64,000 bases of DNA from Aureimonas ureilytica (lineage in GTDB: Bacteria > Pseudomonadota > Alphaproteobacteria > Rhizobiales > Rhizobiaceae). The stretch covers positions 1 through 64,000 of the forward strand of contig NZ_LDQA01000028.1 in assembly GCF_001475935.1 (NCBI RefSeq), in the 5' to 3' direction. Shown piece after piece: positions 14,430 through 23,391 of this stretch; position 1 is the first letter of the stretch; each line of letters starts with the position of its first letter. Position numbers and translations under genes: made by a program. The notes beneath the pieces were generated by a model. The model did not search any database. It saw only the letters and a list, made by a program, of their open reading frames with translations, and was not told the DNA's origin.

Positions 14430-16385
14430 ATGCTTCTGAAACTTGGGCGCAGATATGCTTCGACCGTCGCAGGGGCTATCGGCCTCCTGACGGTGGTTGG
14501 CTGCGCGAGTTATTACGCAAGCCAGATCGCGCTTCGACATCTCGTGGAAGGCGAAGTCGGAGCGCGCGGGCAAGCCTTCGCACAGGTTCTTCTTCAGAAC
14601 GAAACCGAACTCAACGCCTTGCTGACCGGTCTGTCGCGCACCGCCGATGCCGAGGTCAATGCGCGCATTGCCGGCAACGCAGCCAATCTCCTGAATTTCT
14701 CCATTTTCAACCGCGATGGCCAGGAAGTCTTCACGCCGCGCTCGACGCAGAACGAATGGCTGCTGCGGGAGCGGCCGGGGGGTACGGCGACCGGCGTCAC
14801 GCTTTCGCAAAGCACTGTCGGCCGGCCCAGCCCATGGATTGCGACGGAAGGGCTGGACGGCCCGCAGCCGACGGCCATCGTCCCGCTCGACCGAGGGAAT
14901 GAAAGGATCGGCTTCCTCTCCGTCAGCCCCGATATGGCGCAGTCGCGCCAGAACCTTTCGGACATGCTTCGCTGGATGGCCTGGATCGTCGCGAGCGCGG
15001 CGGTCGGGGCAGTGGGCGTTCCCGCCGGTCTCATCTGGGCGCGTCGGCATCGCACGCAACTCGCCAATGAGCGTATTCGGTTTCTGGCCGATTTCGATCC
15101 GCTGACGCAGCTTCTCAATCGGCAGCGGATGCAGAAGGACGTCGATCGCATCCTCGCGACCTCGCGCGCCACCCGCGAGCGCATGGCTCTGTGGGCGATC
15201 AATCTGGAAGGCCTGTCAGGCATCAACAGCAGCTTGGGCCAAGAGGTCGGCGACGAATTGCTGCGAGTGGTGGCCGACCGGATCGGTCAGGTCATGGCCA
15301 AGACCGATCTGTTCGGGCGCATGGGGGCGGGTGATTTCCGCCTCCTTCATCGCAGCATGACGGGGCCCAACGCGACGCTCGACCTCGTGCGCGCGATTCG
15401 CCAGCAGATGGAGCAGCCGGTGGAGATCGGTGGACACTCCATCGTTCCGCGCGTCTTCATCGGCATCGCACTGGCTCCTGAGCACGGCCGCAGCTTTTTC
15501 GAACTCGCGCGTCACAGCGATCTGGCGTTGACCGTCTGCAAGGACACCAAGACGGCCTTCCACACGATCTTCGAGCCTTGGATGGACACCGAGGCCACGC
15601 GCCGCCGCCAGATCGAGCAGGACATGCGCACGGCCTTGAAGACGGGCCGGTTCGAACTGTTCTACCAGCCCATCGTGGCGGCCTCCTCCGGCACGCCCAA
15701 GGGCTTCGAAGCGCTGATCCGCCTACCCGACAGCCAAGGCGGATATATCTCGCCGGCAGAGTTCCTGCCCATTGCCGAGGCGCGCGATCTCATCAAACCG
15801 ATCAGCGACTGGGTGATCGACGAAAGCATTCGGCAGGTTGCGCTCTGGCCGGAGCATCTCTACGTCTCCATCAATCTCTCTCCGGCCCAGTTCCGCGACG
15901 ACGATCTCTTCGAGATCGTGAAGGCGGCGCTCGATCGACATGGGGTCGACGGACATCGGCTTCAGATCGAAGTCGTGGAAACGCTGCTTCTGGAGCGCTC
16001 CGACGCGGTGCTGGGACAGTTGCGCCAGTTGAAGCAGCTCGGCGTGTCCATCGCGATGGACGATTTCGGCACGGGCTATTCCTCGCTGGGCTATCTCTGG
16101 CGCTTTCCCTTCGACACGGTGAAGATCGATCAATCCTTCATGGTCGCCTTCGACGCGGGCGAAGCGAATGTCCGGCAGATTCTGGAAACCATCGTCGCGC
16201 TCGCTCACAATCTGGGAATGCGCGTAACAACCGAAGGCGTCGAGACGCAGGAGCAGGCGCGCCTGCTGGCCGAACTAGACTGCGACACGTTGCAGGGCTT
16301 CTACTTCTCGCGCCCCAAACCGGCGCAGGCGATCGATTTCGGATCTCACTCCCCATCTGCGACGCCAGCGATTCGCGCGGCCTGA
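14430..16385 (+). CDS. Membrane GGDEF-EAL c-di-GMP phosphodiesterase
   Basis: A 651-residue protein: TM1 at about residues 13-33, a periplasmic sensor to about 180, TM2 at about 183-204, a GGDEF domain (about 215-385), then an EAL domain (about 395-640). The GGDEF active site reads GAGDF (299-303), so cyclase activity is unlikely. The EAL domain keeps its key words: EALIR (427-431), NLSPAQF, MDDFGTGYSSLGYL, KIDQSF, EGVET and QGFYFSRP. It should therefore hydrolyse cyclic di-GMP in response to an envelope signal. A GAGGG-type ribosome site precedes ATG 14430. Confidence 0.88.
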   Translation: MLLKLGRRYASTVAGAIGLLTVVGCASYYASQIALRHLVEGEVGARGQAFAQVLLQNETELNALLTGLSRTADAEVNARIAGNAANLLNFSIFNRDGQEVFTPRSTQNEWLLRERPGGTATGVTLSQSTVGRPSPWIATEGLDGPQPTAIVPLDRGNERIGFLSVSPDMAQSRQNLSDMLRWMAWIVASAAVGAVGVPAGLIWARRHRTQLANERIRFLADFDPLTQLLNRQRMQKDVDRILATSRATRERMALWAINLEGLSGINSSLGQEVGDELLRVVADRIGQVMAKTDLFGRMGAGDFRLLHRSMTGPNATLDLVRAIRQQMEQPVEIGGHSIVPRVFIGIALAPEHGRSFFELARHSDLALTVCKDTKTAFHTIFEPWMDTEATRRRQIEQDMRTALKTGRFELFYQPIVAASSGTPKGFEALIRLPDSQGGYISPAEFLPIAEARDLIKPISDWVIDESIRQVALWPEHLYVSINLSPAQFRDDDLFEIVKAALDRHGVDGHRLQIEVVETLLLERSDAVLGQLRQLKQLGVSIAMDDFGTGYSSLGYLWRFPFDTVKIDQSFMVAFDAGEANVRQILETIVALAHNLGMRVTTEGVETQEQARLLAELDCDTLQGFYFSRPKPAQAIDFGSHSPSATPAIRAA

Positions 16386-16636
16386 GGCTTTCGGGCCGAC
16401 ACCCCGAAGGGAGCCGCCCTCTCGAAGATTGCCGTCGTCTCACGCCGTCGATCAGGGCCTGTCGATAAAGCACATGCGGATCATTGGTCGCCCGCAAAAC
16501 AATACCAACACTTGGATTATTGACGACTATTCATTCTGGTTAATACAGATTTACGATCGACTTGCATTATTTCTACATCCGGGCTGAACCAGATGGCCTA
16601 TCGCGCATTCTTCTCTCGAGACAAGGGAGTTGTATC

Positions 16637-16966
16637 ATGCGTATCCTGATTGTCGAAGACGAGCCGCTGATCGCGATGGATCTGGAAGACATTCTTCAAG
16701 AGAATGCCAATGCGGATTGCGTCTGGGCGCGGGATGTCGCGAGCGGTCTTCTCCACGTCGCGCAAGGCGTGGACTTCGCGCTGCTGGATTTCGACCTTGG
16801 AGGTCAGACCTCCCTCCCCGTCGCGCTGCGGCTTCAGGCGCAGTCCATCCCGTTCTGCTTCGTCTCGGGCAGCCTATCGGATGTCCCCCCGTCGTTGAGG
16901 CGCATCCCCAGCATTTCCAAGCCGTTTCGCCCAGCCGATATCAGACGGATTGTCGCGGCCGCTTGA
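16637..16966 (+). CDS. Stand-alone response regulator receiver
   Basis: A 109-residue CheY-like receiver with no output domain. The acidic pocket EDEP lies at residues 7-10, the phosphorylatable Asp is in ALLDFDLGG (about residue 53-55), and the conserved Ser and Lys appear in VSG and SKPF. ATG 16637 follows AAGGGAG; the longer frame from 16562 has no ribosome site. It lies 250 bases after the GGDEF-EAL gene and is followed by a strong terminator, so it is probably transcribed on its own. Partner kinase not visible. It may compete for or shuttle phosphate. Confidence 0.85.
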   Translation: MRILIVEDEPLIAMDLEDILQENANADCVWARDVASGLLHVAQGVDFALLDFDLGGQTSLPVALRLQAQSIPFCFVSGSLSDVPPSLRRIPSISKPFRPADIRRIVAAA

Positions 16967-17012
16967 TGGTGCGCTCGCACCCTAGGCTTCGCATCCCGTC
17001 TGAACGACCCAA

Positions 17013-17060
17013 CCGTCTGGTATCCGCTCACAGACGCGCGGATGCCGGACGGCTTTTTTT
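17013..17060 (+). terminator. Rho-independent terminator after receiver gene
   Basis: Long imperfect stem from CCGTCTGGTATCCGC (17013-17027) to GCGGATGCCGGACGG (17038-17052), with two G-U type mismatches, followed by seven T (17054-17060). Confidence 0.85.
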
Positions 17061-17123
17061 CAGGATTCGTGAGGATTGGAAGAGTGGGACGGCTCGAAGC
17101 AGCGAACGTCTTGGGCACACGCG

Positions 17124-17156
17124 AAAAAGCCGAAGCTCTCGAAGGAAAGCTTCGGC
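17124..17156 (-). terminator. Rho-independent terminator of the entericidin gene
   Basis: Perfect 9-bp stem GCCGAAGCT (17129-17137) with AGCTTCGGC (17148-17156); on the minus strand it is followed by five T (17128-17124). It lies 40 bases past the entericidin stop. Confidence 0.85.
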
Positions 17157-17195
17157 CCGGAAACAGACGTATGGAGCCCCTGAAGGATGATCCGC

Positions 17196-17342
17196 TTAGC
17201 GAGTGACATCCTTCACGGCCGCGCCAGTGGCATCGACCGTGTTGCCAACATCGCGTCCGACACCGCGAACAGTATTGGCACAGGCCGAGAGCGCCAGAAC
17301 TGCAACAAGGGAGAGGGCGACGGAGGTGACGCGACGGGACAT
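17196..17342 (-). CDS. Entericidin-family small lipoprotein
   Basis: A 48-residue lipoprotein. It has a basic start, a hydrophobic core, and a lipobox LSAC (Cys at about residue 21), followed by a short Gly/Thr/Asp-rich tail with RGVGRDVG. This matches the entericidin A/B family, small envelope lipoproteins often induced by stress. ATG 17342 has AAGGAG upstream; a longer frame from 17438 lacks one and would include the promoter. A GGAAC-N16-CGTT element lies just upstream and a terminator just downstream, so it is a complete one-gene unit. Confidence 0.85.
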   Translation of the reverse strand: MSRRVTSVALSLVAVLALSACANTVRGVGRDVGNTVDATGAAVKDVTR

Positions 17343-17377
17343 GCTGTGCTCCTTTGGAGGCTTTACGATGCTGCCAA

Positions 17378-17402
17378 AACGAAGAGCGCCTCGTATGGTT
17401 CC
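17378..17402 (-). promoter_or_regulatory. EcfG-type general stress promoter
   Basis: On the minus strand the sequence reads GGAAC (17402-17398), 16 bases, then CGTT (17381-17378). This is the promoter consensus of the alphaproteobacterial general stress sigma factor EcfG (GGAAC-N16/17-CGTT). It lies 36 bases upstream of the entericidin start, a gene type repeatedly found in EcfG regulons. Confidence 0.7.
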
Positions 17403-17666
17403 CACAATTTCGTCACTTTCGCGACATGGCGCGGTCATGCAGGGAAGATAGGCACATTTTGGGTGGTTGATCGTAACGCACTGCGGCTTCGCTTGGGGAG
17501 GCTATCCATCGGCGGGGACGTGCCACTCGGGGGCGGTTTTCATCAAACTGAAGTGTGCCGCGCCGCGTTTGCTTTGCCTTCACCATTTCAATGGCTTATG
17601 TGGCAGGGCGGAGGAAGGCATCAGCGCATCTTGCTGTGCTGAAGGCCTTGGCGGGAAGGGTATTTC
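17403..17666. other. Divergent intergenic region
   Basis: About 260 bases between the entericidin promoter and the rightward UPF0104 gene. No gene, tRNA or strong hairpin is seen; it should contain the promoter of the membrane-protein gene that starts at 17667. Confidence 0.4.
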
Positions 17667-18617
17667 ATGAAGTTCAAGGATGCCATCTGGCCCCTGATCG
17701 GCATCGGTGCGGTGGTCTTTTCCTGCTGGCTCCTGTTCCGCGAAGTGCGAACGATCTCACTGGATCAGATCTGGGCGAGCTTCGTGGCCATCACGCCGCT
17801 GCAATGGGTCGGCTCCGTGGTATCCGCCGTCGTCGCATATATCTTCCTCGCCTATTACGATCGACTCGCGCTGCGCCATCTCGGCCGGTCCGTGCCCTTC
17901 CCCTTTGTTGCGGCCACGTCCTTTGCGACCTACGCCCTGTCGCACAATATCGGCGCGTCGGTTTTTTCGGGCGCCGTCGTGCGCTATCGCGCCTATCGCT
18001 CGCGCGGCTTGTCGGGCTCGGAAATCGCGCTTCTGATCGCCTTCTGCTCCTTCACCTTCGGCCTCGGCGTGCTGCTCGTCAGCGCAACCTCGCTTCTGAT
18101 CAAGCCCGATATCATCGAGCGCTATTTCGACATCCATTCCTCGGTCCCGGTGATCATCGCGGGGCTGATCGTGGTGGCGATCGCCTTCTATGTGTTCGGC
18201 AGCTTCAAGGGGTTCAAGCCGCTATCCATCGGCAAGTTCCATCTGCACTATCCCCGCCGCGACGTGGTGGTCCGCCAGTTGATCGCCGCTCCGATGGAGA
18301 TCGCCGCCGCTGCCAGCATCATCTATTTCGCGCTGCCGCCCGAGCATAATCCCGGCTTCATCGTGGTTCTCGCGATCTTCGTCGTGTCCTTCTCGCTGGC
18401 GCTCGTGTCCCATGCGCCCGGCGGCCTCGGCGTTCTGGAGGTAACCTTCCTCGCCGGCCTGTCCGATGTTCCCGAGACGGACGTTCTGGCCGCGCTTCTG
18501 GTCTTCCGCATCCTCTATCTTTTGATCCCCTTCGCGATCGCGATCGTTCTGGTTCTCCTGTTCGAACAAAGCGCCTTGTGGCGTCGACGCTCGGCGGACA
18601 CGCCGCCATCTGTCTGA
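17667..18617 (+). CDS. UPF0104/LPG-synthase-like integral membrane protein
   Basis: A 316-residue polytopic protein with about eight hydrophobic segments. It matches the UPF0104 family, the membrane (flippase-like) half of lysylphosphatidylglycerol synthase (MprF), without the cytoplasmic aminoacyl-transferase half. The conserved words SHNIGASVFSGAVVRYR near residue 95 and SHAPGGLGVLE near residue 250 fit. These stand-alone members are thought to move or handle lipids in the inner membrane; no substrate is shown here. ATG 17667 has GGGAAGGG about ten bases upstream. It stands alone between two non-coding gaps. Confidence 0.8.
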   Translation: MKFKDAIWPLIGIGAVVFSCWLLFREVRTISLDQIWASFVAITPLQWVGSVVSAVVAYIFLAYYDRLALRHLGRSVPFPFVAATSFATYALSHNIGASVFSGAVVRYRAYRSRGLSGSEIALLIAFCSFTFGLGVLLVSATSLLIKPDIIERYFDIHSSVPVIIAGLIVVAIAFYVFGSFKGFKPLSIGKFHLHYPRRDVVVRQLIAAPMEIAAAASIIYFALPPEHNPGFIVVLAIFVVSFSLALVSHAPGGLGVLEVTFLAGLSDVPETDVLAALLVFRILYLLIPFAIAIVLVLLFEQSALWRRRSADTPPSV

Positions 18618-19087
18618 GACGCCGAAGCAAGTCTCAATCGAGAGGAATGGGGTGGACCCGACCCAACCCGTCGCTTTCGTTAGGGGACCTTAACCCTGCC
18701 GAGCGCAGAATGAGGATGAGCCGGTTGCATCGATCGGGGCTCACCGGATCTCTGGCCTGACACGTCCGCCGTGCCGTCACACATCCATCCTGTCGCCAGG
18801 AGTGATGAGCGCGGAACGTGACGAGTGGCGTGCCAACCGATCGTCGCCTTGTCCTGATCGACTGAGCCGGCTTCGAGGAAACGGACGTTCTACAAACTCC
18901 GGCGCTCGGTCTTTGCGCGGCAATCGATCGGCGCGAGGCCGAACACTGCCGTCCGTGTCTTGGTTCGCCCGCTCGAGACATGTCCGGCGCACCCATCGCA
19001 CCGTGCCTGTCTCAGCTCCTTGTTTTGCCGCCGGGTTCGGTGCGGGAGCCATTCCGCATAGGCCGGCCCTGCCCAGCGCCTGAGCTC
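18618..19087. other. Non-coding gap
   Basis: About 470 bases without a convincing gene or RNA. A frame open from 18980 runs into the downstream membrane protein, but its first 36 residues lack the character of a protein start. No repeat or strong hairpin seen. Confidence 0.4.
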
Positions 19088-20818
19088 ATGGATATGCCGA
19101 CGCCGCCTCTCCCCCGCCCGATCGCCGGTCGACCGCATTCCGCGATGGGGTGGCTGTTTCAATGGGGCCAGCTTCCCCTTGTTCTAGGCGTTCTCGCTGC
19201 CTGCGCGCTCGGGCTTTGGCTGCCGCTCCACCTGCCGCTCGGGCCCTTCAATTGGGATACGGTGCTGTATCTCGACGGCGGCCAGCGTGTCCTCGACGGA
19301 CAAATCCCCTCGGTGGATTTCTTCGCGCCAGTCGGACCGTTGGGCTACTGGCTCTTCGCAGGTGGGCTAGCGCTATTCCCCAGCCCGCAGCCGGTGCTTC
19401 TGGCGCAGTGGATGCTGTTTGCGGTCACGCTGCCTCCCTTTCTGCCGACCGTGCTGCGCCTGCGCCCGGCGCTCGGTTGGGCTCTGCTCCTACCCTTCCT
19501 CTTCTTCCAGCTCGTGCCGCTGAATGTCGAGCAATATGGGCTTTTCCCGAGCTTCGACGGCTATGGCTTCTACAACCGCCACGTCGCGCAGCTCCTCTAT
19601 GTTCTCGTCACCGTCCTCCTGTTCGAACGGCGCGCGGGACTCATCGTCTTCACGGTTGCCTGGTGCTGCACGGCGCTGTTCCTCCTGAAGATCACCGGCT
19701 TCGTCACGGCGGGGCTGATCTGCCTTCTCGCGCTCGCGGCGGGCCGCATCAGCTTGCGCGCAGCGCTCGTCTCCGCCGCGCTCTTTGCGGCCGTCCTCGC
19801 CGGGCTGGAACTCACGACCGGCCTCGTCAGCCACTACATCGGCGACATCGTCTCGCTCGTGAAACTGAACGAGGGCGGTCTCGCGTCCCGGCTCCTTCAG
19901 GCGGCATCCCTGCATTTCGGAACGTTCGGTTCCGGCTGCGCGCTGCTTCTGGGTCTTGCGATCGTCGAGCACAATGCCTTGCGCCGGGGATTGTCGGAGC
20001 TCATGCGTCGGCGCGACTGGATGTCGCTTTCCGCCTTTTTCGATCAGCCGATCGTCTGGCTCGGCGTGCTTCTCGCCTGCGGCATTTTCTTCGAATCGCA
20101 AAACACGGGCGATCAGGCCTTCATCTTCCTCTGGCCGCTGCTCCTGCGCATTTTCGAAACGCCGGCCGCGCGCCGACTGCCGATCCTCGTTCTGATCGGG
20201 GCCGTGGCTCTGCCGCCCTTCGTCGGCATCGCGCATCGCCTGTCCCGCGCGCTGGTCGGGCAGATGCAATATGTCGATCTGGACCGGCCGCAGCTCAAGA
20301 TCCTCGGCCAGGTCGACCAGCGGCCGGAGCTTCTGGACCGCGCCCGCGAGGGGCTCGACATCCTGCGCGGGAACAAGAGTCTCTATGAGGCCTATGCGAG
20401 CGTCGGCCTCCTGCCCTTCTACTCGCTCTATGCCGATATCGACTTCCAGATGACCTGGCTGCTGGCGACTGACGATGCCGTCAGCGCCATCAAAGCGTTC
20501 GAAGCGCGCGAAGGCGTCCGGTTCGACACGATCATGGCGCTCAACTTCGTCAATCCTTACCCTTACCTCCTAGGTCGACACGCGACGCGGCGCATTCCCA
20601 TCGGCGCCGACCCGACGCGCGCCGTCCCGAACCCCGACGCGGACACGATCGAGGCCGTCCGGAACACCGATCTGATTCTTTATCCGACCTGTCCGGTGAC
20701 GCTCGCCAATATGCGGCTGCGGGAAATTTATCAGGCCGGCCTCGCGAACCATCGCGAAGTGAAGCTGTCGGATTGCTGGATCGGCTATGTCAGTACCCCA
20801 CACCAGCTTCGCCCCTGA
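19088..20818 (+). CDS. Polytopic membrane protein, possible GT-C glycosyltransferase
   Basis: About 576 residues with roughly ten hydrophobic segments in the first 400 and a soluble C-terminal part (about 420-576). After TM1, the first loop carries FNWDTVLYLDGGQRVLDGQIPSVDFF; acidic residues in the first periplasmic loop are typical of GT-C glycosyltransferases, which use polyprenyl-phosphate sugars. I chose ATG 19088 (another at 19094) because the frame upstream looks non-coding. It faces the operon of polyprenyl-phospho-sugar genes across a shared terminator, so it may use their product, but that is inference. No specific family name is claimed. Confidence 0.65.
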   Translation: MDMPTPPLPRPIAGRPHSAMGWLFQWGQLPLVLGVLAACALGLWLPLHLPLGPFNWDTVLYLDGGQRVLDGQIPSVDFFAPVGPLGYWLFAGGLALFPSPQPVLLAQWMLFAVTLPPFLPTVLRLRPALGWALLLPFLFFQLVPLNVEQYGLFPSFDGYGFYNRHVAQLLYVLVTVLLFERRAGLIVFTVAWCCTALFLLKITGFVTAGLICLLALAAGRISLRAALVSAALFAAVLAGLELTTGLVSHYIGDIVSLVKLNEGGLASRLLQAASLHFGTFGSGCALLLGLAIVEHNALRRGLSELMRRRDWMSLSAFFDQPIVWLGVLLACGIFFESQNTGDQAFIFLWPLLLRIFETPAARRLPILVLIGAVALPPFVGIAHRLSRALVGQMQYVDLDRPQLKILGQVDQRPELLDRAREGLDILRGNKSLYEAYASVGLLPFYSLYADIDFQMTWLLATDDAVSAIKAFEAREGVRFDTIMALNFVNPYPYLLGRHATRRIPIGADPTRAVPNPDADTIEAVRNTDLILYPTCPVTLANMRLREIYQAGLANHREVKLSDCWIGYVSTPHQLRP

Positions 20819-20843
20819 CGCGCCATAGAAAACGCCGACGACG

Positions 20844-20877
20844 AAAAAGGCCGGGTCTGCGAGGACCCGGCCTTTTT
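20844..20877. terminator. Bidirectional rho-independent terminator
   Basis: AAAAAGGCCGGGTC and GACCCGGCCTTTTT form a perfect stem with a six-base loop, with A and T tracts on both ends, placed between the stops of two convergent genes (20818 and 20900). Confidence 0.93.
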
Positions 20878-20899
20878 GCATGGGATCGGAGAAGCGCGA

Positions 20900-22366
20900 T
20901 CAGCCGATCTGCGTCTTCACGAAATCCTTGACGATCGACACGATGCCCCGGCCGAGAAGCCCGTCCAGGGCGTCGCAGAACTGATCGACATTCTCGTGCG
21001 TGCAGATCAGCGGCGGCTCGAGCCGGATGACGTTGCGATTGTATTCGGTAAAGGCCACGAGGCAGTCGTAATCCTTCAGAAGGAGCGCGCCGACGAAGCC
21101 CGACAGCGAGCCTTTCAGCTTGTCATCGAGCAGGGCTACCATGGGCCGCAGCGCGAAGGGCAAGGTCTGCGAGAAGTCGTGGAACTCCAGCCCGACCATC
21201 AGCCCGCGACCGCGCACATCCTTGATGATGCTCGGATACTTGGCCTGCAGCGCGCTCAAGCGGTCCTTCAGATAGGTGCCGACGGCCGCCGCATTGCCGA
21301 TCAGGTCTTCGTCGTAGAGCGTGTTCAGCGCTTCGATCGAGGTGGCGCAGCCCTCGCCGATGCCGCCGAAGGTCGCATGGGCGTGGATCATCGCCGTCTT
21401 CGGCGTGCCATAGGCCTTCATGTAGACGTCACGGCGCGCGACCATGGCCGCCATCGCCGCCTTGCCGCCGCCGAAGCTTTTGGCGAGCGCGGTCACGTCC
21501 GGGATGACGCCGTGATGCTCGAAGGCATAGAAGCGGCCGGTGCGCCCATAGCCGCACTGAACCTCGTCGGCCACCCAGATGACCTTGTGCTGGTCACACA
21601 GGGCGCGCACGCCCTGCCAGTATTCGGTCGGCGCCTCGATGATGCCGCCGCCGCCCTGCACGGTTTCCAGAACCACCACGCCGACATCGGGGTCGGAGCG
21701 CACCACGGCCGTCAGCGCCTTCAGGTCGCCGAAGGGAACGCGGTACGTGTTTTCGACCAGCTTGAAATCGCCGCGATAGAGCGGCGAATCGGTGAGCGAA
21801 AGGACGCCCTTGGTCTTCCCGTGGAACGAGTTCTCGGCATAGACGATCTTGCAATTGGTGCGGCCCGAGGCACGCTCGGCCACCTTGATGGCCGCTTCCA
21901 TGGCTTCCGAGCCGGACGAGCCTAGGAACACCATATCGAGATCGCCGGGCGAGCAGCTGGCGACGTTCTTCGCCAAGGCCGCCGCATATTGCGACAGGAA
22001 GGCGATGGCAATCTCGTGGCGCTTCTCGTCTTGGAACCGCTGACGCGCAGCCAGAATGCGCGGATGATTATGCCCGAAGGCGAGCGAGCCGAAACCGCCG
22101 AAGAAGTCGAGAATCTTCCGGCCGTTCTGGTCGATATAATACATGCCCTCGGCACGCTCGACCTTCACCTTGTGAAAGCCGAGCAGCTTCATGAAATGAA
22201 ACTGGCCGGGGTTGATATGCTCCTTGAACAGGTCCGCCATGGTCGCGACATCCATCGCCTTGGCCTGTTCGAGGGAGAGCATGGCGGGCTTGGGCGGCCC
22301 GCGGCGAATGGGAGGCTCCTCGGCCGCATCGAGACGGGGCATCGGCATAGTCGGGCGATCCAGCAT
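20900..22366 (-). CDS. Class III PLP-dependent aminotransferase
   Basis: A 488-residue fold-type I, class III aminotransferase (acetylornithine/GABA aminotransferase-like). GSSGSEAMEAA (about 149-159) binds the cofactor phosphate, ADEVQCGYGRTG (266-277) contains the ring-nitrogen Asp267, and Lys296 in TALAKSFGGG is the Schiff-base lysine. It swaps an amino group between an amino donor and an aldehyde or keto substrate; neither is evident. It is the last gene of a leftward operon, 11 bases after the epimerase, which hints at an amino sugar or aminoacyl modification. The N-terminal 35 residues are an unusual Pro-rich extension. Ends before a bidirectional terminator. Confidence 0.82.
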   Translation of the reverse strand: MLDRPTMPMPRLDAAEEPPIRRGPPKPAMLSLEQAKAMDVATMADLFKEHINPGQFHFMKLLGFHKVKVERAEGMYYIDQNGRKILDFFGGFGSLAFGHNHPRILAARQRFQDEKRHEIAIAFLSQYAAALAKNVASCSPGDLDMVFLGSSGSEAMEAAIKVAERASGRTNCKIVYAENSFHGKTKGVLSLTDSPLYRGDFKLVENTYRVPFGDLKALTAVVRSDPDVGVVVLETVQGGGGIIEAPTEYWQGVRALCDQHKVIWVADEVQCGYGRTGRFYAFEHHGVIPDVTALAKSFGGGKAAMAAMVARRDVYMKAYGTPKTAMIHAHATFGGIGEGCATSIEALNTLYDEDLIGNAAAVGTYLKDRLSALQAKYPSIIKDVRGRGLMVGLEFHDFSQTLPFALRPMVALLDDKLKGSLSGFVGALLLKDYDCLVAFTEYNRNVIRLEPPLICTHENVDQFCDALDGLLGRGIVSIVKDFVKTQIG

Positions 22367-22377
22367 CGAAAAGGTCC

Positions 22378-23391
22378 TTACTCAGCCGGATGAGGAAAGG
22401 CGGAGCCGGTGGCCGAGCGGCCGTCCTTCTTCGCGCGATATTCGGAATAGGCCGCGATCAGCATGTCCTCGTCGCGATATTGCGGCACCCAGCCGAGGTC
22501 ACGCTTGCCCTTGGACACGTCGAGAACGCATTCCTCGTCGGCGATCAGATATTGCTCGGGGTCCATGAGTGGCATGTTCAGCCAATCGAGGAAATCGAGC
22601 GTGCGCTTCACCGCGAAGCCCGGCGTCGGAACGAGGATCGACTTCGAGCCGGCATGGCGCACGAGATCGCCCAAGAGCTTGCGCACCGGCGGCGGGTTGA
22701 GCGAGCCGAGATTGTAGGCCTCGTTCGGCACGCCCGCCTTCCAGGCCAGGCGCGCGGCCTCGGCGCAGTCGAACACCGAGATGAACTGATAGGGATTGCG
22801 CCCCGAGCCGATCATCGGCACCGGTAGGTTGGCGTCGATCAGCTTGAACAGCTTCTCCAGAATGCCGAGGCGCCCTGGGCCGATGATGAGGCGCGGGCGG
22901 AAGAGCGAGATGCGCATTCCGCGCTCGCGCCACTCGGCCGCCAGATGTTCGGTGTCCAGCTTGGACTGGCCGTATTCGCCGAGCGGAGCGACCGGGTGAT
23001 CCTCGGTCATCGGCGTGGTCACCGTGTGGCCGTAGATCATGTCCGTGGTGAAATGGACGAGCCGGGAGGCGCCCGCCTTGTCCATCGCCTCGATGATGTG
23101 TTTCGTGCCGTCATAGTTGACGGGGTAGAAGAAGTCGTGCCGCTTGGCGCGCACCTGGATCGGCGAGAGCATCTTAGCCGACAGATTGTAGATCATGTCG
23201 CCCGGCGCGATGGGCGCCCGCATCACGGCCTGACGATCGGTCACGTCGAGAGACATATGCCGGGCCTGCGCATAATGCGGCAGGTCGCTCTTGGCGATGT
23301 CGAGAACGACCACCTCGGCGCCCTCGTCCACCAGCTTCTGCGCGAGATGACGGCCGACGAACCCGTCTCCACCAAAGATGACGTGTTTCAT
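22378..23391 (-). CDS. NAD-dependent epimerase/dehydratase (extended SDR)
   Basis: A 337-residue extended short-chain dehydrogenase. The glycine motif is FGGDGFVGRHL (residues 7-17) and the catalytic pair is in YGQSK (about residues 139-143). A GRNPYQFISVFDCAEA segment in the C-terminal half fits sugar-nucleotide epimerases. Given its neighbours, it could take the place of DprE2, reducing the 2-keto intermediate made by the DprE1-like oxidase, though DprE2 itself is a classical SDR. It overlaps the upstream small membrane protein by four bases (ATGA). Confidence 0.8.
   Translation of the reverse strand: MKHVIFGGDGFVGRHLAQKLVDEGAEVVVLDIAKSDLPHYAQARHMSLDVTDRQAVMRAPIAPGDMIYNLSAKMLSPIQVRAKRHDFFYPVNYDGTKHIIEAMDKAGASRLVHFTTDMIYGHTVTTPMTEDHPVAPLGEYGQSKLDTEHLAAEWRERGMRISLFRPRLIIGPGRLGILEKLFKLIDANLPVPMIGSGRNPYQFISVFDCAEAARLAWKAGVPNEAYNLGSLNPPPVRKLLGDLVRHAGSKSILVPTPGFAVKRTLDFLDWLNMPLMDPEQYLIADEECVLDVSKGKRDLGWVPQYRDEDMLIAAYSEYRAKKDGRSATGSAFPHPAE

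Noticed and set aside
18980-19087. Longer start for the 19088 membrane protein
   Set aside because: The extra 36 residues are Pro/Arg-rich without membrane or signal character, and ATG 19088/19094 lies just before the first helix.
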